Of a stretch of 64,000 nt of DNA, positions 46,389 through 54,905 are shown piece after piece. Below the pieces are notes generated by a model. That model was given only the letters and a program-made list of their open reading frames with translations. It did not search any database and had not been told where the DNA came from. Origin of the DNA: JABAYQ01 sp049890095 (GTDB lineage Bacteria > Bacteroidota > Bacteroidia > Flavobacteriales > UBA7312). Made by a program: the position numbers and the translations under genes. Within the stretch, counting starts at the first letter, position 1; each line of letters begins with the position of its first letter. The DNA lies in contig JBMHCD010000004.1 of the NCBI GenBank assembly GCA_049890095.1, positions 124,001-188,000 on the forward strand. The letters are read 5' to 3'.

Positions 46389-47054
46389 ATGAAAAAAAAT
46401 ATGCCCCAAACAAATACTATATTATTCGATTTAGATGGCACCATTATAGAACCAATTGAAGGGATATTAAATTCTATACGCCATGCTGCTCAAAAAATTG
46501 GTGTGGAAATTCCAGCACATACCGAATTATATCAGTTTATAGGCCCTCCAATTATGGATTCTTTTCAATCTAAACTTTCACTAGACTACGAAAAAGCTAA
46601 TCAAGCTGTTTCTTACTTCAGAAAATACTATAGCACCGAAGGCATTCATCAACATCAATTATATCCAAATATTGAACAAGTATTAAAAACACTCAAACAG
46701 AAAGGTTATCGACTATTTATTGCTACGTCAAAGCCAACCCTTTTTGCTAAAGAAATTTTAAAAGGACATAATTTAGATGTTCTATTTGATGAAATTGTAG
46801 GGTCGAATCTTGACAACAGCCGGAGCGATAAAACAGAAATAATCGAATATATCGTTAGTAAATATCAATTAGATATTAAAAAAACTATAATGATAGGAGA
46901 CACTAAATACGATATAATTGGAGCAAAAAATCATAAAATAAAATCTATAGGCGTTAGCTATGGACACGGAAGTTTTACCTCATTCAAACCTGATTATATT
47001 GTAGATAACTGCATACAATTACAAGATTTGATTTTAAAAAATTTCTGCTTGTAA
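46389..47054 (+). CDS. HAD-family hydrolase, phosphoglycolate phosphatase-like
   Basis: The 221-residue protein has HAD motif I (LFDLDGTIIEP, with the nucleophilic Asp), motif II (IATSKP), motif III Lys region and motif IV (MIGDTKYDIIGAKNH). The helical cap is of the Gph/PGP type. Substrates of these enzymes range from phosphoglycolate to nucleotides and cannot be predicted. It stands alone on the plus strand. The 146 bases upstream contain no other gene; a TATCTTTA element sits ten bases before the ATG. Confidence 0.85.
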   Translation: MKKNMPQTNTILFDLDGTIIEPIEGILNSIRHAAQKIGVEIPAHTELYQFIGPPIMDSFQSKLSLDYEKANQAVSYFRKYYSTEGIHQHQLYPNIEQVLKTLKQKGYRLFIATSKPTLFAKEILKGHNLDVLFDEIVGSNLDNSRSDKTEIIEYIVSKYQLDIKKTIMIGDTKYDIIGAKNHKIKSIGVSYGHGSFTSFKPDYIVDNCIQLQDLILKNFCL

Positions 47055-47060
47055 ACTTTA

Positions 47061-47336
47061 TTAGGTATTTAGGTATTTCTTATCAATCCAAAACGTTCCA
47101 AAAGGAACAATAGAAGCCAACCAAACAACACAAAGTGTTTTGAATCCCCATTTGTAATAAGGCATCATAACAATAGCTAAAATGCAGTAAGCGATAAATA
47201 ATAGTCCATGTGGCATACCTAAAAGCTTAACCAAAGTTTCATTTCCTAAAAAATACTTAATTGGTACAGCCACAAGAATCAATAATACATTAGAAACTCC
47301 TTCTAAAAACGATATGATTCTAAATACTTTTTTCAT
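47061..47336 (-). CDS. DUF3817 family small membrane protein
   Basis: The 91-residue protein has three hydrophobic segments and the DUF3817 pattern: FRIISFLEGVSNVLL, KLLGMPHGLLFIAY and a final VVWLASIVPFGTFWID. The Glu-Gly in helix 1 and His-Gly in helix 2 are conserved in the family; no function is established. Its ATG overlaps the ribE stop as ATGA, so translation is coupled to riboflavin synthase. Confidence 0.8.
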   Translation of the reverse strand: MKKVFRIISFLEGVSNVLLILVAVPIKYFLGNETLVKLLGMPHGLLFIAYCILAIVMMPYYKWGFKTLCVVWLASIVPFGTFWIDKKYLNT

Positions 47337-47911
47337 GAGTTTAATTTTGTGATGTACTTACCAATGATATCAAACTCTAAATTAACGATATCGCCTTTTT
47401 TGAGCGATTTAAAATTAGTATTTTCAAAAGTGTATGGAATAATTGCAACCGAAAATTGTGATTTTTTAGAGTTTACAACCGTAAGACTAACTCCGTTCAC
47501 GCAAATTGAACCTTTTTCTACTGTAATATGTTGATAAGGAGCATACTCAAATGTAAAAGTATGCCAACCGTTTTCTTCTATCGCATTAATGCATACGGCT
47601 GTCTGATCAACATGCCCTTGAACTATGTGACCATCTAGCCTGTCTCCTAATTTCATGCAACGTTCCAAGTTTACAAAGCTTCCTACCTCTAGATTACCTA
47701 TATTAGTTTTGTCTAAAGTTTCTTTAATAGCCGTTATCACATAATAATCATCCTGTATATCTACTACAGTCAAACAAACACCATTATGCGCAATACTTTG
47801 ATCAATTTTAAGTTCATCAGTAAAAGGAGATTCTACACTGATATGCAAATTGTCTTTCTCTTTTTCTAAGGCAACAACTTTGCCCATTCGTTCAATTATG
47901 CCTGTAAACAT
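47333..47911 (-). CDS. ribE: Riboflavin synthase alpha chain
   Basis: The 192-residue enzyme dismutates two 6,7-dimethyl-8-ribityllumazines to riboflavin. It shows the duplicated barrel: N-barrel MFTGIIERMGKV ... IAHNGVCLTVVDI, and C-barrel HIVQGHVDQ ... ICVNGVSLTVVNS. Both substrate-binding halves are intact and the length is slightly short but normal. It begins directly after the mqnC stop and overlaps the DUF3817 gene, forming a three-gene operon. Confidence 0.94.
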   Translation of the reverse strand: MFTGIIERMGKVVALEKEKDNLHISVESPFTDELKIDQSIAHNGVCLTVVDIQDDYYVITAIKETLDKTNIGNLEVGSFVNLERCMKLGDRLDGHIVQGHVDQTAVCINAIEENGWHTFTFEYAPYQHITVEKGSICVNGVSLTVVNSKKSQFSVAIIPYTFENTNFKSLKKGDIVNLEFDIIGKYITKLNS

Positions 47912-49036
47912 TTAATAATTTATAATTTGTTCTTCAATATTTTCAGGTACCTCTCTAAACGTGTAATCTTGTCTTCTTAGTTGAGGAGTAAAGCCTGCTT
48001 CTGAGATTGCTTCTTGAATAGTTTTGTAAGTAAATCGATGAGGAGCTCCCGCAGCAGAAACTACATTTTCTTCAATCATAATCGATCCAAAATCATTTGC
48101 CCCAGCATGCAAACAAAGTTGAGCTGTTTCTTTACCAACTGTTAACCATGAAGCTTGTATATTTTTGATATTAGGCAACATGATTCTACTTATAGCAATC
48201 ATTCTAATATATTCATCTCCAGTTACGTTATTTTTTATACCTCTAATTCTATTAAGTAAGGTTCCGTCGTCCATAAATGGCCAAGGAATAAATGCTAAAA
48301 ATCCATCTGATTCCTTTGGCTTTTCTGACTGAACTTCTCTTAGCCAAACTAAATGTTCAAAACGTTCTTCAAGTGTTTCTATATGTCCAAACATCATTGT
48401 TGCAGAAGTAGTAATATCCAATTGATGACAAGCACGCATAACATCTAGCCATTCTTTACCAGTACATTTTCCTCTAGAAATTAATCTTCTTACACGATCA
48501 TTCAGAATTTCTGCTCCAGCGCCAGGCAAACTATCCATTCCCGATTGTTTCAAAGCCTTCAAAACTTCTAAATGAGATTTTCCCTCTATTTTACATATAT
48601 GCGCTACCTCTGGTGGTCCTAAAGCATGCAATCTAATTTGAGGATACAAAGATTTTAACTCTTTAAATAAATTTGTATAAAAATCAAGTCCTAATTCAGG
48701 ATGATGACCACCTTGAAGTAACAATTGATCACCCCCATATTTTATGGTTTCTTCAATTTTAGGTTTATACTGATCGATCGTTGTTACATAAACCTCTTCA
48801 TGACCTGGCGGACGAAAGAAATTACAAAACTTACAATTCGCAATACAAGCATTGGTCGTATTGACATTTCGATCGATTTGCCATGTGACTAAATTATCTG
48901 GTTTTTGAATTTTTCTTAACTCGTTTGCAACATACATTAACTCTGTGGTGGGCGCGTTTTCAAAAAGAAATTGACCCTCTTGTGCACTCAAAAATTCAAA
49001 CTTTAATGCTCTTTTTAATAATGTATCGCTATTCAT
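47912..49036 (-). CDS. mqnC: Cyclic dehypoxanthinyl futalosine synthase, radical SAM
   Basis: The 374-residue radical SAM enzyme has the cluster motif CIANCKFC (about residues 65-72). MqnC-type blocks include LLQGGHHPELGLDFY, DSLPGAGAEIL and the C-terminal ASWLTVGKETAQL plus NDFGSIMIEENVV. MqnC cyclises dehypoxanthine futalosine in the futalosine route to menaquinone. The related MqnE is the main alternative, but the last two blocks favour MqnC. Other mqn genes are absent from the window. It leads an operon with ribE and DUF3817 from a consensus promoter. Confidence 0.88.
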   Translation of the reverse strand: MNSDTLLKRALKFEFLSAQEGQFLFENAPTTELMYVANELRKIQKPDNLVTWQIDRNVNTTNACIANCKFCNFFRPPGHEEVYVTTIDQYKPKIEETIKYGGDQLLLQGGHHPELGLDFYTNLFKELKSLYPQIRLHALGPPEVAHICKIEGKSHLEVLKALKQSGMDSLPGAGAEILNDRVRRLISRGKCTGKEWLDVMRACHQLDITTSATMMFGHIETLEERFEHLVWLREVQSEKPKESDGFLAFIPWPFMDDGTLLNRIRGIKNNVTGDEYIRMIAISRIMLPNIKNIQASWLTVGKETAQLCLHAGANDFGSIMIEENVVSAAGAPHRFTYKTIQEAISEAGFTPQLRRQDYTFREVPENIEEQIINY

Positions 49037-49046
49037 TTAAATACGT

Positions 49047-49054
49047 TAGTTTTG
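49047..49054 (+). promoter_or_regulatory. -7 box (TAGTTTTG) for the aminopeptidase-pdxA operon
   Basis: TAGTTTTG ends 25 bases before the ATG at 49080, in a 43-base divergent intergenic region. No TTG -33 is visible. Confidence 0.45.
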
Positions 49055-49060
49055 TAGGTA

Positions 49061-49092
49061 CAAAAATACGACAATAATTATGGACTCTACAA
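49061..49092 (-). promoter_or_regulatory. Consensus promoter of the mqnC operon
   Basis: On the minus strand TTG, 21 bases, then TATTTTTG, ending 24 bases before the mqnC ATG. The -33 element lies within the first codons of the divergent aminopeptidase gene, so the two promoters overlap. Confidence 0.65.
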
Positions 49093-50486
49093 TACATTAT
49101 TTGAAGGAAAATAAAAATGAAAATTCTGTTGTTCTATTGTGTAATAATATTAACGATTTAGAGGGTTTTACCATTTCTGAAAAAGAGAAAGAATATATTA
49201 TAAAACAGTTCGACAAAAAAATAAATACTATTGTCGTTCATCGATTTGACAATCCTTTGTTTGTAGAAATTTTGCCCTCAGAAAAAGAAAAAATACGTCT
49301 TCAAGCTTTTAATACTCATTCAAAAATAACAGATTTAAAAATTAATACCATAGACATTTTAGATTTGAGTTCTGATAATAGCAACTTTTTCTATTACACA
49401 GAAGCACTTGCATTGAGTAATTATCAATTTTTAAAATACTTTACTGAAAACAAAAAAAATAGTTTAGAAAACATCAATATAATTGGAGTTGACAAAAGTG
49501 AAGTGATGAAATTACAGTCGGTAGTTGAAGGTACTTTTGTTGCTAGAGATCTTGTAAATGAACCACTATCCTATCTAACAGCACTTCAATATAGCAAAGA
49601 TATTGAAGCGCTTGGAAAAGAAGCTGGCTTTGAAGTTGAAGTTTATCACAAGCAAAAAATCGAAACATTAAAAATGGGCGGATTACTAGCCGTTAACAAA
49701 GGAAGTATTGACCCTCCAACATTTTCAATATTAGAATGGAAACCCAAAACACCAAGCAATAAAAAACCAATTGTATTAGTAGGTAAAGGAATTGTATACG
49801 ATACTGGTGGCCTTAGTTTAAAACCAACTGCAAATTCTATGGACATTATGAAATGCGACATGGGAGGATCTGCTGCAGTCGTTGGAGCAATGTATGCTAT
49901 CTCAAAAGCTAAATTAAATGTACATGTTATTGCATTAGTGCCAGCAACTGACAATCGACCTTCAGGAAATGCATATGCTCCTGGCGATGTTATTACAATG
50001 TTTGACGGTACTACTGTTGAGGTCTTAAATACCGATGCTGAAGGTCGACTAATTCTTGCTGACGCACTTAGTTATGCAAAAAAATTCAACCCAGAACTTG
50101 TAATTGACCTTGCAACCTTAACCGGTGCCGCTGCTCGAGCAATCGGCAAACAAGGAATAGTTGCAATGGGTAATGACCAAAAAACAATGGGATTACTTAA
50201 AAAAAGTGGAGAAGAAGTACATGAAAGAATTGCAGAATTTCCATTTTGGCAAGAATATGAGGAGTATTTAAAATCTAGTATTGCCGATATGAAAAACATT
50301 GGAGGAGCTGAAGCAGGTGCAATAACCGCTGGAAAATTTTTAGAACATTTTACTGATTATCCTTATACCCACTTAGATATTGCCGGACCAGCATTCTCAT
50401 CTACCAAATTTAACTACAGAGGGATTGGTGGATCAGGGGTAGGTGTACGCCTACTATTTGACTTTTTTAATTCTAAACTGAACTAA
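49080..50486 (+). CDS. Leucyl aminopeptidase (family M17)
   Basis: The 468-residue cytosolic zinc exopeptidase removes N-terminal residues from peptides. The C-terminal catalytic domain has LVGKGIVYDTGGLSLKP, MKCDMGGSAAVVGAM and NTDAEGRLILADALSYA, which include the metal-binding Lys, Asp and Glu residues and the catalytic Arg. The N-terminal domain (about 1-150) is divergent, as usual for the family. It is one base from pdxA and almost certainly co-transcribed with it. Confidence 0.93.
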   Translation: MDSTIHYLKENKNENSVVLLCNNINDLEGFTISEKEKEYIIKQFDKKINTIVVHRFDNPLFVEILPSEKEKIRLQAFNTHSKITDLKINTIDILDLSSDNSNFFYYTEALALSNYQFLKYFTENKKNSLENINIIGVDKSEVMKLQSVVEGTFVARDLVNEPLSYLTALQYSKDIEALGKEAGFEVEVYHKQKIETLKMGGLLAVNKGSIDPPTFSILEWKPKTPSNKKPIVLVGKGIVYDTGGLSLKPTANSMDIMKCDMGGSAAVVGAMYAISKAKLNVHVIALVPATDNRPSGNAYAPGDVITMFDGTTVEVLNTDAEGRLILADALSYAKKFNPELVIDLATLTGAAARAIGKQGIVAMGNDQKTMGLLKKSGEEVHERIAEFPFWQEYEEYLKSSIADMKNIGGAEAGAITAGKFLEHFTDYPYTHLDIAGPAFSSTKFNYRGIGGSGVGVRLLFDFFNSKLN

Positions 50487-50487
50487 A

Positions 50488-51546
50488 TTGAAAAAAAATT
50501 TAATCCTTGGAATATCTATTGGTGATATAAACGGAATAGGTCTCGAAGTAATATTAAAAACCTTTTCGAATAAACGAATGTTGGATTTATGTACTCCTGT
50601 CATTTTTGGGTCTACAAAGCTCATACAGGATTATAAAAAAAGCATGTCATTGAACTCCTTTATTTCTCATTCAATTACCAATATTTCTCAACTCAAAAAC
50701 AAAAAAATTAATGTCTTTGAATGTTGGAATGAAAATGTAAATCTAGCTATTGGACAAAACAATTCGGACGGAGGGAAATATGCTTTTAAATCTCTAGAAA
50801 AAGCTAGTCAACATTTATTGGAAAATAATATTGATGGATTAGTTACAGCACCCATAAACAAAAAAAACATTCAATCTAAATCATTTAACTTTCCAGGACA
50901 TACGGAATATCTAGCTAGCCTAAAAAAAGAAAACGTTTTAATGATAATGGCTACTCAAAATTTAAAAATTGGAGTTATAACAAGTCATATTCCTCTAGAA
51001 AATGTAGCTAAGAATATAGACGAACAACAAATTTTATCTACCATAAACCTTTTTCAAAAAAGTTTAACTAAAGATTTTGGTGTTCGAAGACCTAGGATTG
51101 CTATTTTAGGGTTAAATCCTCATGCGGGTGACGAAGGACTATTAGGCACTCAAGAAAAAGAAATAATTATTCCAACTCTAGAAAAAGCAAAAGAAAATGG
51201 CTTTTTAGTTTATGGACCTTACCCTGCAGATAGTTTTTTTGGTTCCGATTTATTTTCAAAATTTGATGGCGTTTTGGCAATGTATCATGATCAGGGTTTA
51301 ATCCCTTTTAAAACTATCTCTTTTGGTCAAGGTGTTAATTATAGTGCTGGTTTATCTTTTGTTAGAACATCTCCAGATCATGGAACTGCATACGACATAG
51401 CTGGTAAAAATATGGGTAACGAAAGTTCTTTTAGGTCTGCTGTATATATGGCTTGTGATATTATCCGAAAGCGAGTCGAATATCAACAAATAAATGCAAA
51501 TTCATTGCCTATTTCAAAAAAACAAAAGGTTAATTCTAGAAAGTAA
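50488..51546 (+). CDS. pdxA: 4-Hydroxythreonine-4-phosphate dehydrogenase
   Basis: The 352-residue enzyme oxidises 4-phosphohydroxythreonine in pyridoxal phosphate synthesis. The N-terminus reads LILGISIGDINGIGLEV, and the metal-binding His residues lie in FPGHTEYL, LNPHAGDEG and MYHDQGLIP. The start is a TTG, one base after the aminopeptidase stop; the conserved block begins at its fourth codon, and no ATG lies nearby, so TTG is well supported. The DXP-dependent pathway is consistent with dxs in this window. Confidence 0.93.
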   Translation: MKKNLILGISIGDINGIGLEVILKTFSNKRMLDLCTPVIFGSTKLIQDYKKSMSLNSFISHSITNISQLKNKKINVFECWNENVNLAIGQNNSDGGKYAFKSLEKASQHLLENNIDGLVTAPINKKNIQSKSFNFPGHTEYLASLKKENVLMIMATQNLKIGVITSHIPLENVAKNIDEQQILSTINLFQKSLTKDFGVRRPRIAILGLNPHAGDEGLLGTQEKEIIIPTLEKAKENGFLVYGPYPADSFFGSDLFSKFDGVLAMYHDQGLIPFKTISFGQGVNYSAGLSFVRTSPDHGTAYDIAGKNMGNESSFRSAVYMACDIIRKRVEYQQINANSLPISKKQKVNSRK

Positions 51547-51569
51547 ACCCTTTTTTAAGGAAATATTCT

Positions 51570-51577
51570 TACATTTG
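51570..51577 (+). promoter_or_regulatory. -7 box (TACATTTG) for the DUF177-rpmF cluster
   Basis: TACATTTG fits the consensus and ends 30 bases before the ATG at 51608. No TTG -33 is evident. Confidence 0.5.
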
Positions 51578-51607
51578 CGTTCCTTTTTTTGAAAATATAA
51601 TTATAAA

Positions 51608-52129
51608 ATGATAAAAAAGTCAAAATTTAATCTTCAGTTTTCAGGATTAAAATTAGGCATTCATCATTTTAATTTTCAAATTGAGGACTCGTTCTTTGAA
51701 GAGATAGAATTTGAAGAAATACAAAATGTTGATGCAAAAATCAATGTTAATCTAGAAAAAAAAGAGAGTATGCTTATTCTAGATTTTAACCTAAACGGCT
51801 CTTTAGACTTGAGTTGTGATTTGTGTACCGATATTTATTCTCAAGCTATCCGTAATCGTTTCCATCTAATTGTTCGCTTTTCTGATTTAATTTCGGAACA
51901 AGACAATGAAGAGCTTTTAATTTTGCCTACTAATGAACACACTCTTTCATTAGATGATTATTTTTATGAATTAATTGTTTTGTCCATTCCTAATAAAAGA
52001 GTTCATCCAGAAATAGAACAATGTAATAAAGAAATGATTAATCAATTAGAACGATTAACCTCCATTTTTGAGGAAAAAGATGAAGAAATTGACCCACGTT
52101 GGGCTGATTTAAAAAAATTAAAGAGCTAA
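51608..52129 (+). CDS. DUF177 (YceD-like) protein
   Basis: The 173-residue protein has the DUF177 core, with LDLSCDLCTDIYSQAI (a CxxC-containing block, about residues 74-90) and a conserved acidic C-terminus ending DPRWADLKKLK. DUF177/YceD precedes rpmF in most bacteria and in E. coli and plants is linked to 23S rRNA accumulation or processing. The gene order YceD-rpmF-plsX-fabH is kept here. It starts a co-directional six-gene row. Confidence 0.88.
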   Translation: MIKKSKFNLQFSGLKLGIHHFNFQIEDSFFEEIEFEEIQNVDAKINVNLEKKESMLILDFNLNGSLDLSCDLCTDIYSQAIRNRFHLIVRFSDLISEQDNEELLILPTNEHTLSLDDYFYELIVLSIPNKRVHPEIEQCNKEMINQLERLTSIFEEKDEEIDPRWADLKKLKS

Positions 52130-52143
52130 TAAACTAAAAAATT

Positions 52144-52329
52144 ATGGCACATCCTAAACGAAAGATCTCTAAGACAAGAAGAGATAAAAGAAGAACTCAC
52201 TATAAAGCAGTAGCAGCAAATGTTGCTATTTGTACTAATTGTGGTGCTCCTATTCAACAACACAGAGTTTGTGGAGAATGTGGATTTTACAGAGGAAAAG
52301 AAGCTATTTCTCAAGAGCTTGCTGTCTAA
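52144..52329 (+). CDS. rpmF: 50S ribosomal protein L32
   Basis: The 61-residue ribosomal protein begins MAHPKRKISKTRRDKRR and carries a zinc ribbon made of CTNCG and CGECGF, so it is the Cys-containing zinc form. It is 14 bases downstream of DUF177. Size and sequence are typical. Confidence 0.96.
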   Translation: MAHPKRKISKTRRDKRRTHYKAVAANVAICTNCGAPIQQHRVCGECGFYRGKEAISQELAV

Positions 52330-52363
52330 ACCCACTCGTTTTTTATTTAAATTGTAGATTTTT

Positions 52364-52379
52364 GTTCTTTTTTTAGAAC
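52364..52379. repeat. Inverted repeat inside the plsX promoter region
   Basis: GTTCT and AGAAC flank six T residues, between the rpmF stop and the plsX -7 box. It lies in the spacer region where an operator could sit, but a five-base arm in AT-rich DNA can arise by chance. Confidence 0.3.
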
Positions 52380-52386
52380 TTATTTC

Positions 52387-52394
52387 TACATTTG
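52387..52394 (+). promoter_or_regulatory. -7 box (TACATTTG) six bases before plsX
   Basis: TACATTTG is followed by six T residues and the plsX ATG at 52401, predicting a leaderless transcript starting within the cluster. It also rules against a TTG start at 52392, which lies inside the box. Confidence 0.5.
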
Positions 52395-52400
52395 TTTTTT

Positions 52401-53354
52401 ATGGATAAGATTCGAATAGGCATCGATATTATGGGAGGTGATTTCGCTCCCAATAAAACTATTGAAGGTAGTATTCTTGCTGCTAAAGATATTAGTGATA
52501 ATATCGAACTTGTCTTAATTGGAGATGAAGACTTAATTAAAAAAGAACTCCTCAAACGAAACTTTTCCACTGATAAATTTCAAATCGTTCATGCCCCCGA
52601 TGTAATAAACATGGGTGATCACCCTACTAAAGCTCTGGTTCAAAAACCAAAATCATCTATTAGTGTAGGCTTTCAGTTATTAAAATCTAATCAAATTAGT
52701 GGCTTTGCAAGTGCAGGCAACACTGGGGCTATGTTTGTTGGTGGATACATGTCTGTAAAACCAATCCCTGGAATTTTACGTCCATGTATTTCATCTATTT
52801 TACCCAAAGAAGATGGAGGAGTAAATGTTGTTCTAGATGTAGGAGCAAATGCAGATTGTAAAGCCGATGTACTATACCAATTTGGTATTTTGGGGTCATT
52901 ATTTGCAGAACATGTGTGTGGAATTAATAATCCAAAAGTTGGATTACTTAATATTGGTGAGGAAGAAACAAAAGGGAATATGCTTACCATAGCCGCACAT
53001 GAGATGATGAAAGATTCTAATGACTTCGATTTTAATGGAAATATAGAAAGCAGAGATATTTTTAACACCCATAGTGATGTAATTGTTTGTGATGGTTTTA
53101 CTGGTAATGTTGTTTTAAAACAGGCAGAAGCAGTATATTCATTAATGAAAAAAAGAGGTATTGAAGATGAATATTTCAATCGGTTTAATTATGAAAATTA
53201 TGGTGGAACACCGATTTTAGGTCTTAACAAAACAGTGGTTATCGGTCATGGAATTTCTAACGAAACTGCAATCAAAAATATGATTATTCTTACGGCAGAT
53301 GTTATTGAAGCTGACTTGCCAAAAAAAATCCTAAATAAATTTAACAATGAGTAA
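52401..53354 (+). CDS. plsX: Phosphate acyltransferase PlsX
   Basis: The 317-residue enzyme makes acyl-phosphate from acyl-ACP for phospholipid synthesis. Family blocks are GIDIMGGDFAP at the N-terminus, SAGNTGAMFVGGYM, LDVGANADCKADVL and CDGFTGNVVLKQAE. ATG 52401 is chosen over an upstream TTG because it directly precedes the conserved start. fabH begins eight bases inside its end, linking phospholipid and fatty acid initiation in one transcript. Confidence 0.95.
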   Translation: MDKIRIGIDIMGGDFAPNKTIEGSILAAKDISDNIELVLIGDEDLIKKELLKRNFSTDKFQIVHAPDVINMGDHPTKALVQKPKSSISVGFQLLKSNQISGFASAGNTGAMFVGGYMSVKPIPGILRPCISSILPKEDGGVNVVLDVGANADCKADVLYQFGILGSLFAEHVCGINNPKVGLLNIGEEETKGNMLTIAAHEMMKDSNDFDFNGNIESRDIFNTHSDVIVCDGFTGNVVLKQAEAVYSLMKKRGIEDEYFNRFNYENYGGTPILGLNKTVVIGHGISNETAIKNMIILTADVIEADLPKKILNKFNNE

Positions 53355-54345
53355 AATAACAGCAGCAATAACAGCTGTAAGCGGGTGGGTTCCTGATTAT
53401 ATTTTAACCAATCAGGAATTAGAGACTATGGTTGACACCAACGATGAGTGGATTACTACCAGAACAGGTATCAAAGAAAGAAGAATTTTAAAAGGTAAAG
53501 GTTTAGGTAGCTCAGATTTAGGAGTAAACGCGGTTAATAAACTTTTACAAAAAAGGGGTATAGATGCATCAGAAATAGATTTAATTATTTGTGCAACCGC
53601 AACTCCAGACATGTTATTTCCTTCTACCGCTTGTATTATAGCAGATAAAATTGGTGCAAAAAATGCTTTCGCTTACGATTTAATGGCTGCTTGTTCAGGG
53701 TTTTTGTTTTCTGTAGCTACAGCATCAAAATATATCGAAACGGGTTCCTATCAAAAAATTGTAGTTGTTGGTGCTGATAAAATGTCCTCTATTGTAGACT
53801 ATGAAGATCGTCAAACATGTATCATTTTTGGAGATGGAGCAGGAGCGGTTTTATTGGAACCTAACACAGAAGGGTTGGGGATTCAAGATTCTATCATGAA
53901 AAGTAACGGTGAAGGAAGGCATTATCTAAAAATGGATGGTGGAGGGTCTGTAAACCCATCCACACACGACACTGTTGACGCTAAACAACATTTTATTCAT
54001 CAAGAAGGACAAACCGTTTTCAAGTTTGCTGTTAAAGGGATGGCAGATGTTTCTGAAGAAATTATGAAAAGAAATAATCTAAGTGGAGACGATATCGCAT
54101 GGCTTGTACCTCACCAGGCGAACAAAAGGATTATTGATGCTACTGCCAACAGAATGGGAGTAGGTACAGAAAAAGTAATGTTAAATATTGAAAAATACGG
54201 CAATACTACTAATGGAACTATTCCGTTATGTTTATGGGAATGGGAAAATCAACTAAAAAAAGGAGATAATCTTATTTTAGCAGCATTTGGTGGTGGATTT
54301 ACTTGGGGATCTATCTACTTAAAATGGGCTTATGATTCCAAATAA
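53347..54345 (+). CDS. fabH: 3-Oxoacyl-ACP synthase III
   Basis: The 332-residue condensing enzyme starts fatty acid synthesis by joining acetyl-CoA (or branched acyl-CoA) with malonyl-ACP. The catalytic triad can be read: Cys in LMAACSGF, His in LVPHQANKRI and Asn in YGNTTNGTIPL. TRTGIKERR and the C-terminal GGGFTWGSI are typical. Primer preference (straight or branched) cannot be decided. It overlaps plsX by eight bases. Confidence 0.95.
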   Translation: MSKITAAITAVSGWVPDYILTNQELETMVDTNDEWITTRTGIKERRILKGKGLGSSDLGVNAVNKLLQKRGIDASEIDLIICATATPDMLFPSTACIIADKIGAKNAFAYDLMAACSGFLFSVATASKYIETGSYQKIVVVGADKMSSIVDYEDRQTCIIFGDGAGAVLLEPNTEGLGIQDSIMKSNGEGRHYLKMDGGGSVNPSTHDTVDAKQHFIHQEGQTVFKFAVKGMADVSEEIMKRNNLSGDDIAWLVPHQANKRIIDATANRMGVGTEKVMLNIEKYGNTTNGTIPLCLWEWENQLKKGDNLILAAFGGGFTWGSIYLKWAYDSK

Positions 54346-54349
54346 ATTT

Positions 54350-54357
54350 TATATTTG
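54350..54357 (+). promoter_or_regulatory. -7 box (TATATTTG) before accB
   Basis: TATATTTG ends 20 bases before the accB ATG and may give accBC a second, independent transcript. No TTG -33 is visible. Confidence 0.45.
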
Positions 54358-54377
54358 AATAAGAAAAAAAATACATT

Positions 54378-54896
54378 ATGGATTTAAAAGAAATTCAAGA
54401 ATTAATAAAGTTTGTTGCCAAGTCTGGTGCAACAGATGTTGAGTTAGAAATTGATAACATTAAAATTTCTATAAAATCGCCTGCTAAAAAAGGTACGGTA
54501 CCTGCTGAAACTACTATTATTCAGCAAATCCCTGTAGCTCAAAGTCCTGCGGTAATGCCAACTGCTGTTGCTCCTGCTCCTTCGGCAACTCCAGACTCGA
54601 CTCCTGCTTCTACTACACAAAAGCCAGAAGAAAAAACGAATAATGACGAAGACAAATACGTTACTGTAAAATCTCCTATGATTGGTACTTTCTACAGAAA
54701 ACCATCTCCAGATAAGGACACTTTCGTGAATGTAGGCGATACTATTAAGCCAGGTGATGTTGTTTGTGTAATAGAAGCAATGAAGCTTTTTAATGAAATC
54801 GAATCAGAAATTAGCGGAAAAATTGTTAAAGTATTGGTAGATGACTCTACACCCGTAGAATACGATCAACCATTGTTTTTAGTAGACCCTTCTTAA
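54378..54896 (+). CDS. accB: Biotin carboxyl carrier protein of acetyl-CoA carboxylase
   Basis: The 172-residue protein has an N-terminal helical segment (MDLKEIQELIKFVAKSGA), a Pro/Ala/Thr-rich flexible linker (about 45-85) and a C-terminal biotinyl domain with the biotin-attachment Lys in CVIEAMKLFNEIE. The thumb region KSPMIGTFYRKPSPD is present, as in bacterial AccB. It carries biotin between AccC and the carboxyltransferase. It is nine bases upstream of accC. Confidence 0.95.
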   Translation: MDLKEIQELIKFVAKSGATDVELEIDNIKISIKSPAKKGTVPAETTIIQQIPVAQSPAVMPTAVAPAPSATPDSTPASTTQKPEEKTNNDEDKYVTVKSPMIGTFYRKPSPDKDTFVNVGDTIKPGDVVCVIEAMKLFNEIESEISGKIVKVLVDDSTPVEYDQPLFLVDPS

Positions 54897-54905
54897 AAAA
54901 GCCAA

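Noticed and set aside
52691..53179. Antisense open frame of 162 codons across plsX
   Set aside because: It mirrors a conserved essential gene, has no family resemblance, and no promoter or start context; a shadow of plsX codon use.
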